A stretch of 64,000 bases of DNA, taken from contig CCKK01000003.1 of the NCBI GenBank assembly GCA_001048675.1, positions 372,001 through 436,000 on the forward strand. The letters run 5' to 3'. A program made the translations under genes and the position numbers. The DNA comes from Vibrio diabolicus (GTDB lineage: Bacteria > Pseudomonadota > Gammaproteobacteria > Enterobacterales > Vibrionaceae). Shown piece by piece: positions 1-8,343 of the stretch; the first letter of the stretch is position 1, and each line of letters begins with the position of its first letter. The notes under the pieces are model-generated. The model saw only the letters and a program-made list of their open reading frames with translations, was not told the origin of the DNA and made no database searches.

Positions 1-95
1 AAACAAGCGACAACAGGCTGACCTGAATCTAACGCCGCTTTAAGTGCGGTGTGGTCTAACGTTCGTAAATCACGTCGAAACCATACTAAGATCAT
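1..95 (-). CDS. phrB: Deoxyribodipyrimidine photolyase, N-terminal end (cut by window edge)
   Basis: Only the first 31 or so codons are present. The gene starts at an ATG read leftward from base 95 and runs off the window. The peptide opens MILVWFRRDLRTLDHTAL, which is the classic start of the photolyase/cryptochrome family (the WFRRDLR motif of the antenna-binding Rossmann domain). The enzyme uses blue light and FADH- to split UV pyrimidine dimers. An AAGGAG ribosome site sits seven bases before the ATG, and only 19 bases separate it from the MerR gene upstream, so the two are probably cotranscribed. Class (CPD or 6-4 photolyase) cannot be told from this fragment, though the order regulator-phr is common in vibrios. 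Confidence 0.85.
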   Translation of the reverse strand, partial: MILVWFRRDLRTLDHTALKAALDSGQPVVAC

Positions 96-114
96 GGTGT
101 CTCCTTCGTTTCGT

Positions 115-918
115 CTACTCTGTTAGGTGCAGTTTCTCAATCACTTCAGAACATCCAATACGTTCGCCAAAACGTGTTTGAAGCATTTTGATGGACTCCA
201 CTTGCTTAGCTGCCAGCGCTTTATTGGAAAACAGGTAAATGAGGGAGTAGCTATCAACAACTTCGTGCTCCAGTAAACCAGAGACATCATCAACTTTGTC
301 GATCAACGTCGTGTGATACCCTTGCTCACACAACTTCGCCGCTTGAATCCAGCTCTCTGCTTCCCTATGTTGTTCAAAGCTGATAAGCAAGCACTTCCCT
401 TTGGAAGCGGCTTTGTTTTCAGAGTCGATAACAAGGGCAAGACGAGTAATCAAACAAGTTTGAAATAACCCCATCTGCAACGATCTCAGCGATCCTTTGA
501 CCATCTCCAGCGCGTCAAATACAGGGTCAATAAATTGTTCAATAACCAAGTTCAATGGATACTCTTTGAGAACAGATGCAAGCAAGCTCTCCGCTTTGCC
601 TCGATTCAGTTTCGACAGTGCTGATAACATGGTCTCTACTTCTTCGAGAGTACGAACTTCATTGTTGACTTCTACGTCCGCACTTTTTCCCAAAAGTCCC
701 TTTACTTTACCGATTGCAATCCCCTTCGCGAGCCAACTCTGGACTTCACGAATCGTATCGAGATCTTGCTGTCGATAAAGTCTGTGCCCTTTTTCTGTTC
801 GCTGAGGCTGGATCAAATTGTATCTTCTCTGCCAAGCTCTTAGCGTAACTGGCTTCACACCCGTGATTTCTGCGACATCTCGGATCGCGTATAGTTTTTC
901 TTCTGAACTACAAACCAT
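115..918 (-). CDS. MerR-family regulator with degenerate B12-binding-like domain (LitR/CarH-like)
   Basis: This 267-residue protein has an N-terminal MerR winged helix (about residues 10-76, with the typical RAWQRRYNL recognition region). The C-terminal half resembles the cobalamin-binding module of LitR/CarH photoregulators. In those proteins a D/ExHxxG motif carries the cobalt-binding His. Here E182-Q183-H184 is kept but the following Gly is lost, and the upstream Wx9EH motif of CarH is not visible. It lies between a TudS/YbgA-type gene (11-base overlap at its start) and a photolyase gene, so a role in light or stress control of this operon is inferred. Whether it still binds adenosylcobalamin is doubtful. 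The MerR assignment is firm; the light link is inference. Confidence 0.85.
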   Translation of the reverse strand: MVCSSEEKLYAIRDVAEITGVKPVTLRAWQRRYNLIQPQRTEKGHRLYRQQDLDTIREVQSWLAKGIAIGKVKGLLGKSADVEVNNEVRTLEEVETMLSALSKLNRGKAESLLASVLKEYPLNLVIEQFIDPVFDALEMVKGSLRSLQMGLFQTCLITRLALVIDSENKAASKGKCLLISFEQHREAESWIQAAKLCEQGYHTTLIDKVDDVSGLLEHEVVDSYSLIYLFSNKALAAKQVESIKMLQTRFGERIGCSEVIEKLHLTE

Positions 919-1858
919 AGCGTAATCTCATCTCCTGCGGATACGGTTCTAAAAACTTCTGTTTTGCTAAATACTCATCTGGATAAGTGTTTAAGTAGTG
1001 CTTAATCAATGTCAACGGTGCTAATAATGGCAATGTACCAGTGCGGTAGTCATGAATTACTGTTGCTAATTCTTCTTTTTCGTCTTTAGTTAAAGCGCGC
1101 TTAAAATACCCTTGTAAATGCATTAGCACGTTAGTGTTGTTTTTTCGGCTAGCACGATTCGCAAGTGCCTTCATAAGACCCAAGCGATACTCTTGATAGA
1201 ATTCTTCGATTTCATAGCTAGCGACATCGGCAACTAAACGACCAAGAGAGCGGTATGACTCAGGGTGATGCGCCATCAAGGTCAACTTATAGCGCGAATG
1301 AAAATCGATAATTTTGCCTCGAGTTGGCTCTCCGTCCATCGAGTCATAAAAATCGTTTAGGCAAAATACTCGGGTAATAAAGTTTTCTTTTAATACAGGA
1401 TCGTTGAGTCGGCCATCCTCTTCGACGGGCAACCAAGGCATTTTTTTCATCAGCGTTTGTGTGTACAAGCCGACGCCTTCTTTCGCTGCGTTATTTTTGC
1501 TATAAACCTTGACGCGCTCCATACCGCAAGTTGGAGACTTGGCACAGACGATGTAACCACAAAGTTGCTCGCTTTGTAGCTCCTCCACTTTGTTAGCAGA
1601 GTAAGCAAGCATATTATCGGTATGGTCATTTTCTGGGTTTTTAGTTTCTACCAGCGCCACACGCTCTTCTTCGGAAATCAAACGAATTGTTGGTCGCGGC
1701 ACTGGCATTCCTACGCCCACTTCGGGACATACCGAAACAAAGTCAAAATATGGGCTGAGCTCTTTAGTCACAAAGTTACTTACTTTATGACCAGAGTCAA
1801 AACGAACTCGTTCACCCAAAACACAAGAACTGATACCTACTTTGATTGAAGATTCCAT
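908..1858 (-). CDS. DUF523 (TudS-like) plus DUF1722 (YbgA-like) two-domain protein
   Basis: The first 150 residues match the DUF523 family, whose characterised member TudS removes sulfur from 2-thiouracil using a [4Fe-4S] cluster held by three Cys. Candidate ligands here are C12 (SSCVLGE), C44 (CPEVGVGMP) and C105 or C111 (CAKSPTCGM). The remainder (about 190-310) matches DUF1722, the domain of E. coli YbgA, which also sits beside photolyase phrB in E. coli. The 316-residue fusion is the usual form in vibrios. It is the first gene of a leftward unit with the MerR regulator and photolyase. The link to photolyase suggests repair or clearance of modified pyrimidines, but the substrate is not known. 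Confidence 0.85.
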   Translation of the reverse strand: MESSIKVGISSCVLGERVRFDSGHKVSNFVTKELSPYFDFVSVCPEVGVGMPVPRPTIRLISEEERVALVETKNPENDHTDNMLAYSANKVEELQSEQLCGYIVCAKSPTCGMERVKVYSKNNAAKEGVGLYTQTLMKKMPWLPVEEDGRLNDPVLKENFITRVFCLNDFYDSMDGEPTRGKIIDFHSRYKLTLMAHHPESYRSLGRLVADVASYEIEEFYQEYRLGLMKALANRASRKNNTNVLMHLQGYFKRALTKDEKEELATVIHDYRTGTLPLLAPLTLIKHYLNTYPDEYLAKQKFLEPYPQEMRLRYGL

Positions 1859-1871
1859 GATGACGCATCCC

Positions 1872-1941
1872 TATACAAAATGTTTTGTTGTATAACTTAT
1901 AGCAAGGCTTTTCATATTGTACAAGAAAATAAATTGTACAA
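1872..1941. promoter_or_regulatory. Repeated TTGTACAA operator-like sites
   Basis: TTGTACAA occurs at 1917-1924 and again at 1934-1941, exactly 17 bases apart. A related inverted pair, TATACAA at 1872-1878 and TTGTATA at 1888-1894, lies between the -10 and the start codon. Such repeats over the -35 resemble the arrangement reported for LitR/CarH-type repressors; assignment to the MerR protein encoded by this unit is inference. Confidence 0.45.
1896..1924 (-). promoter_or_regulatory. Sigma-70-like promoter of the TudS-MerR-phr unit
   Basis: Reading leftward, TTGTAC (1924-1919) is followed after 17 bases by TATAAG (1901-1896), a good -35/-10 pair about 40 bases before the ATG at 1858. The -35 lies inside one of the TTGTACAA repeats, which places any protein bound there in the path of RNA polymerase. 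Confidence 0.5.
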
Positions 1942-2025
1942 TTTAATCGTTTTACTTTTCTCAAGAGCATTTCGATCAGCGCTTTCTCAAAAGTTTTTGA
2001 TGTTCTCAGTGTCCATTTTGTGCGC

Positions 2026-2060
2026 GCAATCGACAAATCGCTCAAAAGCGAATCGATTGC
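2026..2060. other. Hairpin in the region upstream of deoD
   Basis: GCAATCGA (2026-2033) pairs with TCGATTGC (2053-2060), and inside it TCGCT (2038-2042) pairs with AGCGA (2047-2051). It sits in the 397-base gap between the divergent TudS and deoD genes. The T-rich stretch after it is interrupted, so it may be a weak terminator or simply a structured spacer. The rest of the gap holds the promoters and CRP-like site listed separately. Confidence 0.35.
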
Positions 2061-2121
2061 TCTTTTGCTTTCAACAGATTTAGTTATCAATGATGTTCAT
2101 GGTTTCTAAAAGCGTGGTTTT

Positions 2122-2137
2122 TGTGACTAAGCTCTCA
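2122..2137 (+). promoter_or_regulatory. CRP-like site upstream of deoD
   Basis: TGTGA, six bases, then TCTCA matches the CRP consensus TGTGA-N6-TCACA at nine of ten positions. It is centred about 82 bases before a TATACT -10-like hexamer (2212-2217) and about 126 bases before the deoD ATG. Control of nucleoside catabolism by CRP is established in enterics; here it is predicted from sequence only. Confidence 0.45.
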
Positions 2138-2255
2138 AGGGGCTACTGTACGTCCCGATATTATTGCTTCAACGAAAACGAACAAGTTCAACAGAATTGG
2201 TAATAGCGTTCTATACTAGAGGCGTTTTATCAAAACAAAACTTTGGAGAGCACTT

Positions 2256-2966
2256 ATGGCAACCCCACACATCAATGCACAACCAGGTGATTTCGCTGAA
2301 ACGGTTCTAATGCCAGGCGACCCTTTACGTGCTAAATACATCGCAGAAACGTTTCTTGAAGATGTGAAGCAAGTTTGTGACGTTCGTAACATGTTCGGCT
2401 TTACTGGCACTTACAAAGGCAAAAAAGTGTCTGTTATGGGTCACGGCATGGGTATCCCTTCTTGCTGTATCTACGTACACGAGCTAATCGCAGAATACGG
2501 TGTGAAAAACGTAATCCGTGTAGGTAGCTGTGGTGCGGTACGTGACGACGTTAACCTAATGGACGTTGTTATCGGTATGGGTGCTTCTACAGACTCTAAA
2601 GTAAACCGTATCCGTTTCAACAACCACGACTTCGCTGCAATCGCTGACTACGGCCTTCTAGAAGAAGCGGTAAACCAAGCGCGTGCTCAACAAGTACCAG
2701 TGAAAGTTGGTAACGTATTCTCTGCAGACCTGTTCTACACACCAGAAGCTGACATCTTCGAGAAGATGGAAAAACTAGGCATCCTAGGTGTAGACATGGA
2801 AGCGGCTGGTATCTACGGTGTTGCTGCAGACCTAGGTGCGAAGGCGTTAACTATCCTAACGGTTTCTGACCACATCATCCGTGGCGAAAAACTAAGCTCA
2901 GAAGAGCGTCAAAAGTCGTTCAACGACATGATGAAAGTTGCTCTAGAAACCGCAATCAACATCTAA
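2256..2966 (+). CDS. deoD: Purine nucleoside phosphorylase, DeoD type
   Basis: This 236-residue protein has the full length and motifs of the hexameric bacterial DeoD family: the N-terminal [19 protein letters not shown] block, the MGHGMGIPS phosphate-binding region and the VSDHI catalytic Asp near the C terminus. It splits purine (deoxy)ribonucleosides with phosphate into base and sugar 1-phosphate in the cytoplasm. The start is supported by a GGAG ribosome site eight bases upstream. It stands alone here, away from any deoCAB genes, so it may be a second deoD copy serving nucleoside scavenging; the rest of the genome would be needed to show that. Confidence 0.97.
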   Translation: MATPHINAQPGDFAETVLMPGDPLRAKYIAETFLEDVKQVCDVRNMFGFTGTYKGKKVSVMGHGMGIPSCCIYVHELIAEYGVKNVIRVGSCGAVRDDVNLMDVVIGMGASTDSKVNRIRFNNHDFAAIADYGLLEEAVNQARAQQVPVKVGNVFSADLFYTPEADIFEKMEKLGILGVDMEAAGIYGVAADLGAKALTILTVSDHIIRGEKLSSEERQKSFNDMMKVALETAINI

Positions 2967-2989
2967 GAACAAGTAGTAAGTAATAATTT

Positions 2990-3013
2990 GCAGCCAGAGT
3001 TATTGCTGGCTGC
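2990..3013 (+). terminator. Hairpin between deoD and the zinc-ribbon gene
   Basis: GCAGCCAG pairs perfectly with CTGGCTGC around an eight-base loop. No T-run follows; instead a strong GAGGGGG ribosome site comes 12 bases later. It may end or stabilise the deoD transcript. Confidence 0.4.
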
Positions 3014-3037
3014 CCGAATTATCCCGAGGGGGCGATT

Positions 3038-4507
3038 GTGTCTAACGGCGAACTGCCAAAAGACGCAGATGGGTTACAACTCAACTTTTGTAAAACATTG
3101 GCGTGTGACAACTTTGGATTGAGTGATGCAAAGCGTTACGTTCTGCAACATGCTAACCCTAAACGTCCGGCGATGGTATGCCGTGAATGTGGAGCTTTCC
3201 CCCCCTTACTTAACAATCGCGATGTCGTGAACGAACTTCATCGCCTGCGACACGTCCACAGTGACGGGTTGCCTGCGTGCCGCAATGATGATTGCGAGAA
3301 CTTTGGACTATCCGTCCACACACATAAACACCTCTACCACGCTTTCGGTTACAGCGGCGATCGTCAACGTTACCGTTGTAAAGCGTGTCAAAGTACCTTT
3401 GTTGATAAATGGTCAGGCGCGAACAAAAAGCTACAATTCCAAGAGAATTTAATGGGCTTATTGTTTACTGGTTACTCTGTGCGCGAGATCTGCCGAAAAC
3501 TCAGTATCAACCCGAAAACCTTTTACGATCATGTTGATCATATTGCGAGTCGCTGTCGCCGTAAATTAGCCACTATTGATGCTCGTTGGGTAAACCACGC
3601 AACGCACTATGAATTGGCCTCAAATTATGTTGCATTGCAGCCAAACAGCAATAATGGTGTCTACTGGATTGTTTCTGGTGAAGCGCACTCAGGCTATATT
3701 CTTTGTCAACATGTGAACTATTCTGCTGATGAAGAGCCAATCGCCACGCTAGACCATAACCCGTACGACGAGGTCTCTCGTTTTGTTTCCCAAGAGTACA
3801 CAGCGGAAGCAAGTGAACCGCCAGCGGAACCTTCGAACCTCCTGCGTGAGCGTATTGACCAAAAATACCAAACCATTTTGGCTCGCGGTAACGTGGAAGA
3901 TCCTCTTGGTAATCTTTCCGTATTCCATTACCCATCTAAAGGTGCATTAGTTCGTCCGCCTTACACATCATACGCTCATTACTTGCATGTACTTGATATG
4001 TGTTGCCCCAACAAACGTGTATCTCTATATATGCCTCAAGACCCCCTACTACGTTCGGCAGCACTGAGCGTTTGTTTGTCTCGAATTAAAGAGAAAAATG
4101 TCGACTTGATGTACGTAGAAGAAGACGCAAATTGGGACATGAGCACACCTTTTGGCAAGGTCGATATCGCCTATATGAGCTGGTGGCGAGATCGCTGGGC
4201 GATCTCCACTCAAGACGAAAGCCACAAAGGCATTTGCTACCTCGCTGGTGATAGAAATGAGCCCGAGAAATGGTTTAACGTTGCAACAACTCGCCATGTG
4301 CAGTTCTATCAAAATCGCTTCCAGATCCTTTTCGAAAGCTTCATTAACGAGCCACGTCGCAAATTACGACCTGCTGGAATTTTACCTCTTTTAGATATAT
4401 TCAGAGCTTGGCATAATTTGTGCTATCAGGATAAGCAGGGTCTTACCGCCGCACAAAGGCTAGAAGTCACTGATGCTCCTTTGACCATCAAACAGCTCCT
4501 ATCGTAA
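3038..4507 (+). CDS. Transposase-derived zinc-ribbon/HTH protein (probably domesticated)
   Basis: This 489-residue protein starts at GTG behind an unusually strong GAGGGGG ribosome site. Residues 15-125 hold two matching zinc ribbons: C18/C23 with C48/C51, and C81/C86 with C114/C117, each opening with a C-x4-C-(D/E)NFGLS repeat. A helix-turn-helix follows at about 144-170 (GYSVREICRKLSINPKTFY), the order seen in IS1-type InsA proteins. The C-terminal end (FRAWHNLCYQDKQGLT) recalls the end of DDE transposases. I cannot place a full DDE triad in the middle, and no terminal inverted repeats or target duplications flank the gene. I read it as an ancient transposase turned chromosomal DNA-binding protein; function unknown. 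It lies upstream of the TPR-GGDEF pair on the same strand. Confidence 0.75.
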   Translation: MSNGELPKDADGLQLNFCKTLACDNFGLSDAKRYVLQHANPKRPAMVCRECGAFPPLLNNRDVVNELHRLRHVHSDGLPACRNDDCENFGLSVHTHKHLYHAFGYSGDRQRYRCKACQSTFVDKWSGANKKLQFQENLMGLLFTGYSVREICRKLSINPKTFYDHVDHIASRCRRKLATIDARWVNHATHYELASNYVALQPNSNNGVYWIVSGEAHSGYILCQHVNYSADEEPIATLDHNPYDEVSRFVSQEYTAEASEPPAEPSNLLRERIDQKYQTILARGNVEDPLGNLSVFHYPSKGALVRPPYTSYAHYLHVLDMCCPNKRVSLYMPQDPLLRSAALSVCLSRIKEKNVDLMYVEEDANWDMSTPFGKVDIAYMSWWRDRWAISTQDESHKGICYLAGDRNEPEKWFNVATTRHVQFYQNRFQILFESFINEPRRKLRPAGILPLLDIFRAWHNLCYQDKQGLTAAQRLEVTDAPLTIKQLLS

Positions 4508-4570
4508 CTATTGGCATTTAGATGTAGTAATTAGGGGCTGTGACAGTATACATTACGGCACCTAATCGTT

Positions 4571-4600
4571 TACCAAAGCGTTATCCGCATCGTTTTGGTA
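4571..4600. other. Hairpin upstream of the TPR/pseudo-GGDEF gene
   Basis: TACCAAAGCG (4571-4580) pairs with CGTTTTGGTA (4591-4600) apart from one wobble, around a ten-base loop. No T-run follows, so it is more likely an operator-like or leader structure than an intrinsic terminator. Confidence 0.35.
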
Positions 4601-4667
4601 ATAAAACATGCATCTAACCACTTAATATTAGGTGTGAATTCCAGTTCGATAGTCATGGATGTGAACG

Positions 4668-6152
4668 TTGGATAAAAACCAAATTCAGCTAGAAGATGAG
4701 CTCAAAAAGCTTAAAGGCCAAATAAAAACGGCCCCTGAACACACCTTCAGTATTGCGCAGCAATACCGTATCCGCGCGGAGCAAATTTTATTTGTGGATG
4801 GTGAAATCAGAGCATTGCTGATAATGGCGCAGTGCTGTTGGTGCCTAATGGATTACCGACAAGGCTTAAAGCTAGTCAAAGACGCCTACAGCAAGCAAAC
4901 CCAACTTGAAACCGACGACCACCTGCCCGAAATTCTTCATTTATTTGCTCTCCAATATTGGGGACAAGCAAAGTATTACTCAGCCCAACAATATTGGATT
5001 AATGCACTCGAACAATCTGCCCTCGTTGATGATATTGAAATTCAAATCGAATCTCTAATTGGGCTTGGCAACGTATGGCGCATCACAAATGAGCATCAAC
5101 TTGCCGCTTCCACTCATGAGTTGGCGGTTAAAGTGGCAAACAACGTCCGTATTGCTTGGTTGGAAGGCAAAGCTCGTATCCTGTTGGCTTGGGACTATTA
5201 CTTACTGAATAAGTTTGTCGAAATGCTCACTGTGCTGGATGGTACAACCGAAGTACTAAAAGATCATGATGACAGCACATGGCAAGCCGAGATCTGGGAC
5301 TTTAAAGGCCTAGCGCTACTTGGGCTAGAACGCCTTGATGCCGCAGAAGAAGCCACACAAAAGGCCCATAAACTCGCTATTGAACATGATCTAATTTGGA
5401 TGAAAGCACACTCGTTTATTAGCCGCGCAAGGCTCGAACTCTTGCGCAAAAATACGGATAGTGCAGCAAAGTTATTACTCGCAGCAGAAGAGTCCGCGCT
5501 TAGTTTTGACAACGGCGAGCTACTAAGTCAGATCTGCTTTCAGCAATCTCGAGTCGCTGAAGAGCAAGGTGATTTTGAGTCAGCGTTTAACGCGTTTAAA
5601 AAATACCGTAAACATGCACTCAAAATGCTCAAAGAACAGACTCATCGAGTCAGTATGGATAAAGCACGCGGCTCCAAACGCCAGCTAGAGCAACGAGCGC
5701 GCAAGCTGATTAATCGTATCCGTTCCCAACATGAATATGACCCTGAAAAACAGTTTTCTAATGTTGTGTCCGAGACCTACTGGTGGGAACAGTTAGTTCT
5801 GTTTAAAACAGAGCTCAAACGCTCCAACCACGCGATCATTATGATTCAGCATGCAAACCCCGAATTTCTCGATGTTTGTACTGAGCTAGTTCATGCATTG
5901 ACGACCTCAAGTGATCTCATCTCACGAATTTCCAGTGACAGACTAGCTATGTTAATTGCAGAGAAAGGTCAAGCAGCAGAAGATGTCTATCGCACGGTTC
6001 AGGCAATGTTAGACATCTATCCATGGAAACGTCGCGGGCTAAAAGGTCCCAAACCGATACTGTATTTGCAAGATATCCTGACCTTCCCATTCACTTTAGA
6101 GCAACTCGAAGAAAGCTATATTGAGGTAATGAAGCATGGAACAACTGCTTAG
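4668..6152 (+). CDS. TPR protein with degenerate GGDEF-like domain
   Basis: This 494-residue cytoplasmic protein has TPR-like helical repeats over about residues 10-330, a charged linker, and a C-terminal region (about 370-490) laid out like a GGDEF domain. At the signature position it reads RISSDRLAML where active cyclases have RxGGDEFxxL, so the catalytic and metal-binding residues are gone. The predicted start is TTG with an in-frame stop two codons before it; no nearby ATG exists (the next Met is residue 53). It overlaps the next gene by 17 bases, and that gene has the same architecture with an intact motif. A role as a regulatory, non-catalytic partner of that cyclase is inferred. Confidence 0.75.
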   Translation: MDKNQIQLEDELKKLKGQIKTAPEHTFSIAQQYRIRAEQILFVDGEIRALLIMAQCCWCLMDYRQGLKLVKDAYSKQTQLETDDHLPEILHLFALQYWGQAKYYSAQQYWINALEQSALVDDIEIQIESLIGLGNVWRITNEHQLAASTHELAVKVANNVRIAWLEGKARILLAWDYYLLNKFVEMLTVLDGTTEVLKDHDDSTWQAEIWDFKGLALLGLERLDAAEEATQKAHKLAIEHDLIWMKAHSFISRARLELLRKNTDSAAKLLLAAEESALSFDNGELLSQICFQQSRVAEEQGDFESAFNAFKKYRKHALKMLKEQTHRVSMDKARGSKRQLEQRARKLINRIRSQHEYDPEKQFSNVVSETYWWEQLVLFKTELKRSNHAIIMIQHANPEFLDVCTELVHALTTSSDLISRISSDRLAMLIAEKGQAAEDVYRTVQAMLDIYPWKRRGLKGPKPILYLQDILTFPFTLEQLEESYIEVMKHGTTA

Positions 6153-7719
6153 CAAGGTGACTGACGCAGGCATCGATCCTTCTTCCGTCTCTGGTGAAGA
6201 AGCGATTACGCTGTGGGAGCACATCGGGTTACATATTGCATCCACGAACCGAGAAAAAGCACATTGCTATATCATTAGTGCCGAGTATCGACGAGAAATC
6301 AAACAGCTCAACGACAGCATCGAAGAACTACGACAAACCCTTGAGTTGCTCGTTTTACCCGACGATGTAGAAGATATTCTGTCTGTAAAAGCAAGCTTGA
6401 GTGATCGTTTAGTAGAAGTAGGTGACTACAACGCAGCATTAACCGAATATGTTGCTGCAACGAATATCGCCGTCGAATATGGCTATATTGATGAGTACGT
6501 ACTGGCTATTATTGGAATGGGCAATTTGTGCGATGCCTATGGGGATCACCATCGTGCTTTGCGTTATTACCAAAAAATCGATGCGATCGATCACGCCATT
6601 AGCAGTCGCTCCCTACGTCTGCGCTACAAGCTTTACATGCTTGCCTGTTACATCAGCTTGAACCGTACCGCAGACGCACAAGAATTATTGAGTGAGTGTG
6701 AAGAGCTAAGTATCCTCGTCAGTGATAAAAACCTTGCTGCGCAAATTCATCTCTACCGAGCCAAACTGCATCGTTTGCAAGAGGATTATCCTAACGCATT
6801 GCTTGCTATCTCTAATGTCCAGTATACGACGGGCAGTGCTACCACGTACTGGTTATCCACGATGGTCAAAATCGAGACCGCATATTGTCTAAACGGTGTC
6901 GGACACATCTCTTTAGCCAACTTAGTGCTGGACTCTATCGGTAAACGAATTCAGAAGCACTCCTCTCCTCTTGTCGCTCAGCATTTTTACAACGCAATGA
7001 GTCAAGTTTACGCTTCTCAAGGGTTATTTCAGAAAGCATTAAACTGTGAAAAAAAAGCGTTTCGCATTGAATCTGACCTTGTCAAACACATTCCAATTGG
7101 TGAATTGGGTTCTACTCAATTACGTCGACTTTCTCGTTTTGAGCTACAGCTCAAACTCATTTTGTCGGAACTTGAAAACAAAGAGCTCAAGGAAACCACC
7201 AAACAACATAAGAATACGGTCGCCCAACTACAGCAAGATGTCTTTACTGACCCGCTAACCTCTTTGCACAACCGACGTTGGTTAGAAGTCAAACTCAAAG
7301 ACCTGCTTTTGCACGATACTGAATTTGCGTTGATGGTCATCGATATTGACCATTTTAAGTCCATCAATGACGAGCTCAGTCACCTTGTTGGAGACAAAGC
7401 GATTAAACGTGTGTCTCAAGAATTAGCAGGATACTTCAAATTTAAAGGCGCTTCTTGCGTTCGCTTTGGCGGTGAAGAGTTTCTTGTCATTCTAGAGAAT
7501 AGCAATCTAGAACGGGCAGAAATGCATGCCGAGAATTACCGCGAACGCATTTATCAATATGGTTGGGACGATATTCTTGGCGAGCGGGGGTTGACCGTAT
7601 CGATCGGGATTACCTTACATCGAGAAGGAGAGAATACCCAACGTACCTTCTACCGAGCCGACAAAGCCTTGTACCGCGCCAAAGCCAATGGCCGAAACCA
7701 AGTCTGTACCGAACTTTAA
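6136..7719 (+). CDS. TPR-GGDEF diguanylate cyclase
   Basis: This 527-residue soluble protein has TPR repeats over about residues 15-330, a short coiled linker, and a GGDEF domain from about 365 on. The domain is complete: DPLTSLHNRRW at its start, DIDHFKSIND with the metal-binding Asp, RFGGEEF as the catalytic signature (GGEEF at about 445-449), and YRADKALYRAKANGRN at its end. It should make c-di-GMP from two GTP. The RxxD product-inhibition site is not seen five residues before the signature, so it may lack that feedback. The TPR part probably senses a peptide or protein partner, as no membrane segment is present. It is translationally coupled to the degenerate paralogue upstream. Confidence 0.9.
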   Translation: MEQLLSKVTDAGIDPSSVSGEEAITLWEHIGLHIASTNREKAHCYIISAEYRREIKQLNDSIEELRQTLELLVLPDDVEDILSVKASLSDRLVEVGDYNAALTEYVAATNIAVEYGYIDEYVLAIIGMGNLCDAYGDHHRALRYYQKIDAIDHAISSRSLRLRYKLYMLACYISLNRTADAQELLSECEELSILVSDKNLAAQIHLYRAKLHRLQEDYPNALLAISNVQYTTGSATTYWLSTMVKIETAYCLNGVGHISLANLVLDSIGKRIQKHSSPLVAQHFYNAMSQVYASQGLFQKALNCEKKAFRIESDLVKHIPIGELGSTQLRRLSRFELQLKLILSELENKELKETTKQHKNTVAQLQQDVFTDPLTSLHNRRWLEVKLKDLLLHDTEFALMVIDIDHFKSINDELSHLVGDKAIKRVSQELAGYFKFKGASCVRFGGEEFLVILENSNLERAEMHAENYRERIYQYGWDDILGERGLTVSIGITLHREGENTQRTFYRADKALYRAKANGRNQVCTEL

Positions 7720-7722
7720 ACC

Positions 7723-7747
7723 ATGCCCCAATCTTCACTTGGGGCAT
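7723..7747 (+). terminator. Probable terminator after the TPR-GGDEF pair
   Basis: ATGCCCCAA and TTGGGGCAT form a perfect nine-pair stem around TCTTCAC, three bases after the stop codon. The downstream T-run is poor, so termination may be partial. Confidence 0.5.
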
Positions 7748-7962
7748 AACCGTGGCTTTTATTCTCTATTCCTTCCTTTATTACTACTTAGTTTGAATAT
7801 AGTCGCCTTCACTTCTTATTGTCCCCGAATAGCAATCGATACGGATATCGCATAAACATAATTCAAGTACAAAATAACTTGATTGAACGATAGTTAAGAC
7901 AAATACTTAAACTGTTCATTTACGTAAGATTTTCCATTAGGTAACAAGCACAGGCAGGTAAG

Positions 7963-8343
7963 ATGTTTCTAGACTATTTTGCACTTGGGTTACTCATCTT
8001 CGTTGCTTTGGTGATCTTCTATGGGATTATCGTTATTCACGATATTCCGTATGAAATTGCTAAAGAACGCGAACACCCTCATCAAGACGCAATTCATTAC
8101 GCGGGCTGGGTTAGCCTTTTCACTTTACATGCACTGTGGCCATTTTTATGGATATGGGCAACATTGTGGCGCAAGGAGCGAGGCTGGGGCTTCAAACAAC
8201 TTGAGCAAGAAACTCACGACATTCATCACCGTCTTGAAGAGCTCATCGACGAAGTCAACGAACTCAAAAACGAAGTATCGATGTTGAAACAACAAAAGAT
8301 TCAGCAAAGGCCTTTGACTGAACAAAGTAAAGAGGACGAATAA
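7963..8343 (+). CDS. yiaW: DUF3302 inner membrane protein, YiaW-like
   Basis: This 126-residue protein has two hydrophobic segments (about 3-24 and 43-68) and a charged C-terminal coiled coil (about 75-110). It matches the DUF3302 family, named from E. coli YiaW. As in E. coli, it comes directly before a HlyD-type gene (YiaV); the two overlap by one base (TAATG). The pair is likely an inner membrane module that passes an unknown substrate to the periplasm. The family's biochemical role is not established. An AGGTAAG ribosome site lies just before the ATG. Confidence 0.8.
   Translation: MFLDYFALGLLIFVALVIFYGIIVIHDIPYEIAKEREHPHQDAIHYAGWVSLFTLHALWPFLWIWATLWRKERGWGFKQLEQETHDIHHRLEELIDEVNELKNEVSMLKQQKIQQRPLTEQSKEDE

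Noticed and set aside
1812..2090. Leftward open frame of 92 codons overlapping the promoter region of the TudS unit
   Set aside because: It covers the promoter and operator repeats, lacks a family match and has no ribosome site.
3038..4507. Active insertion sequence
   Set aside because: No terminal inverted repeats, target duplications or clear DDE triad were seen around the transposase-like gene.
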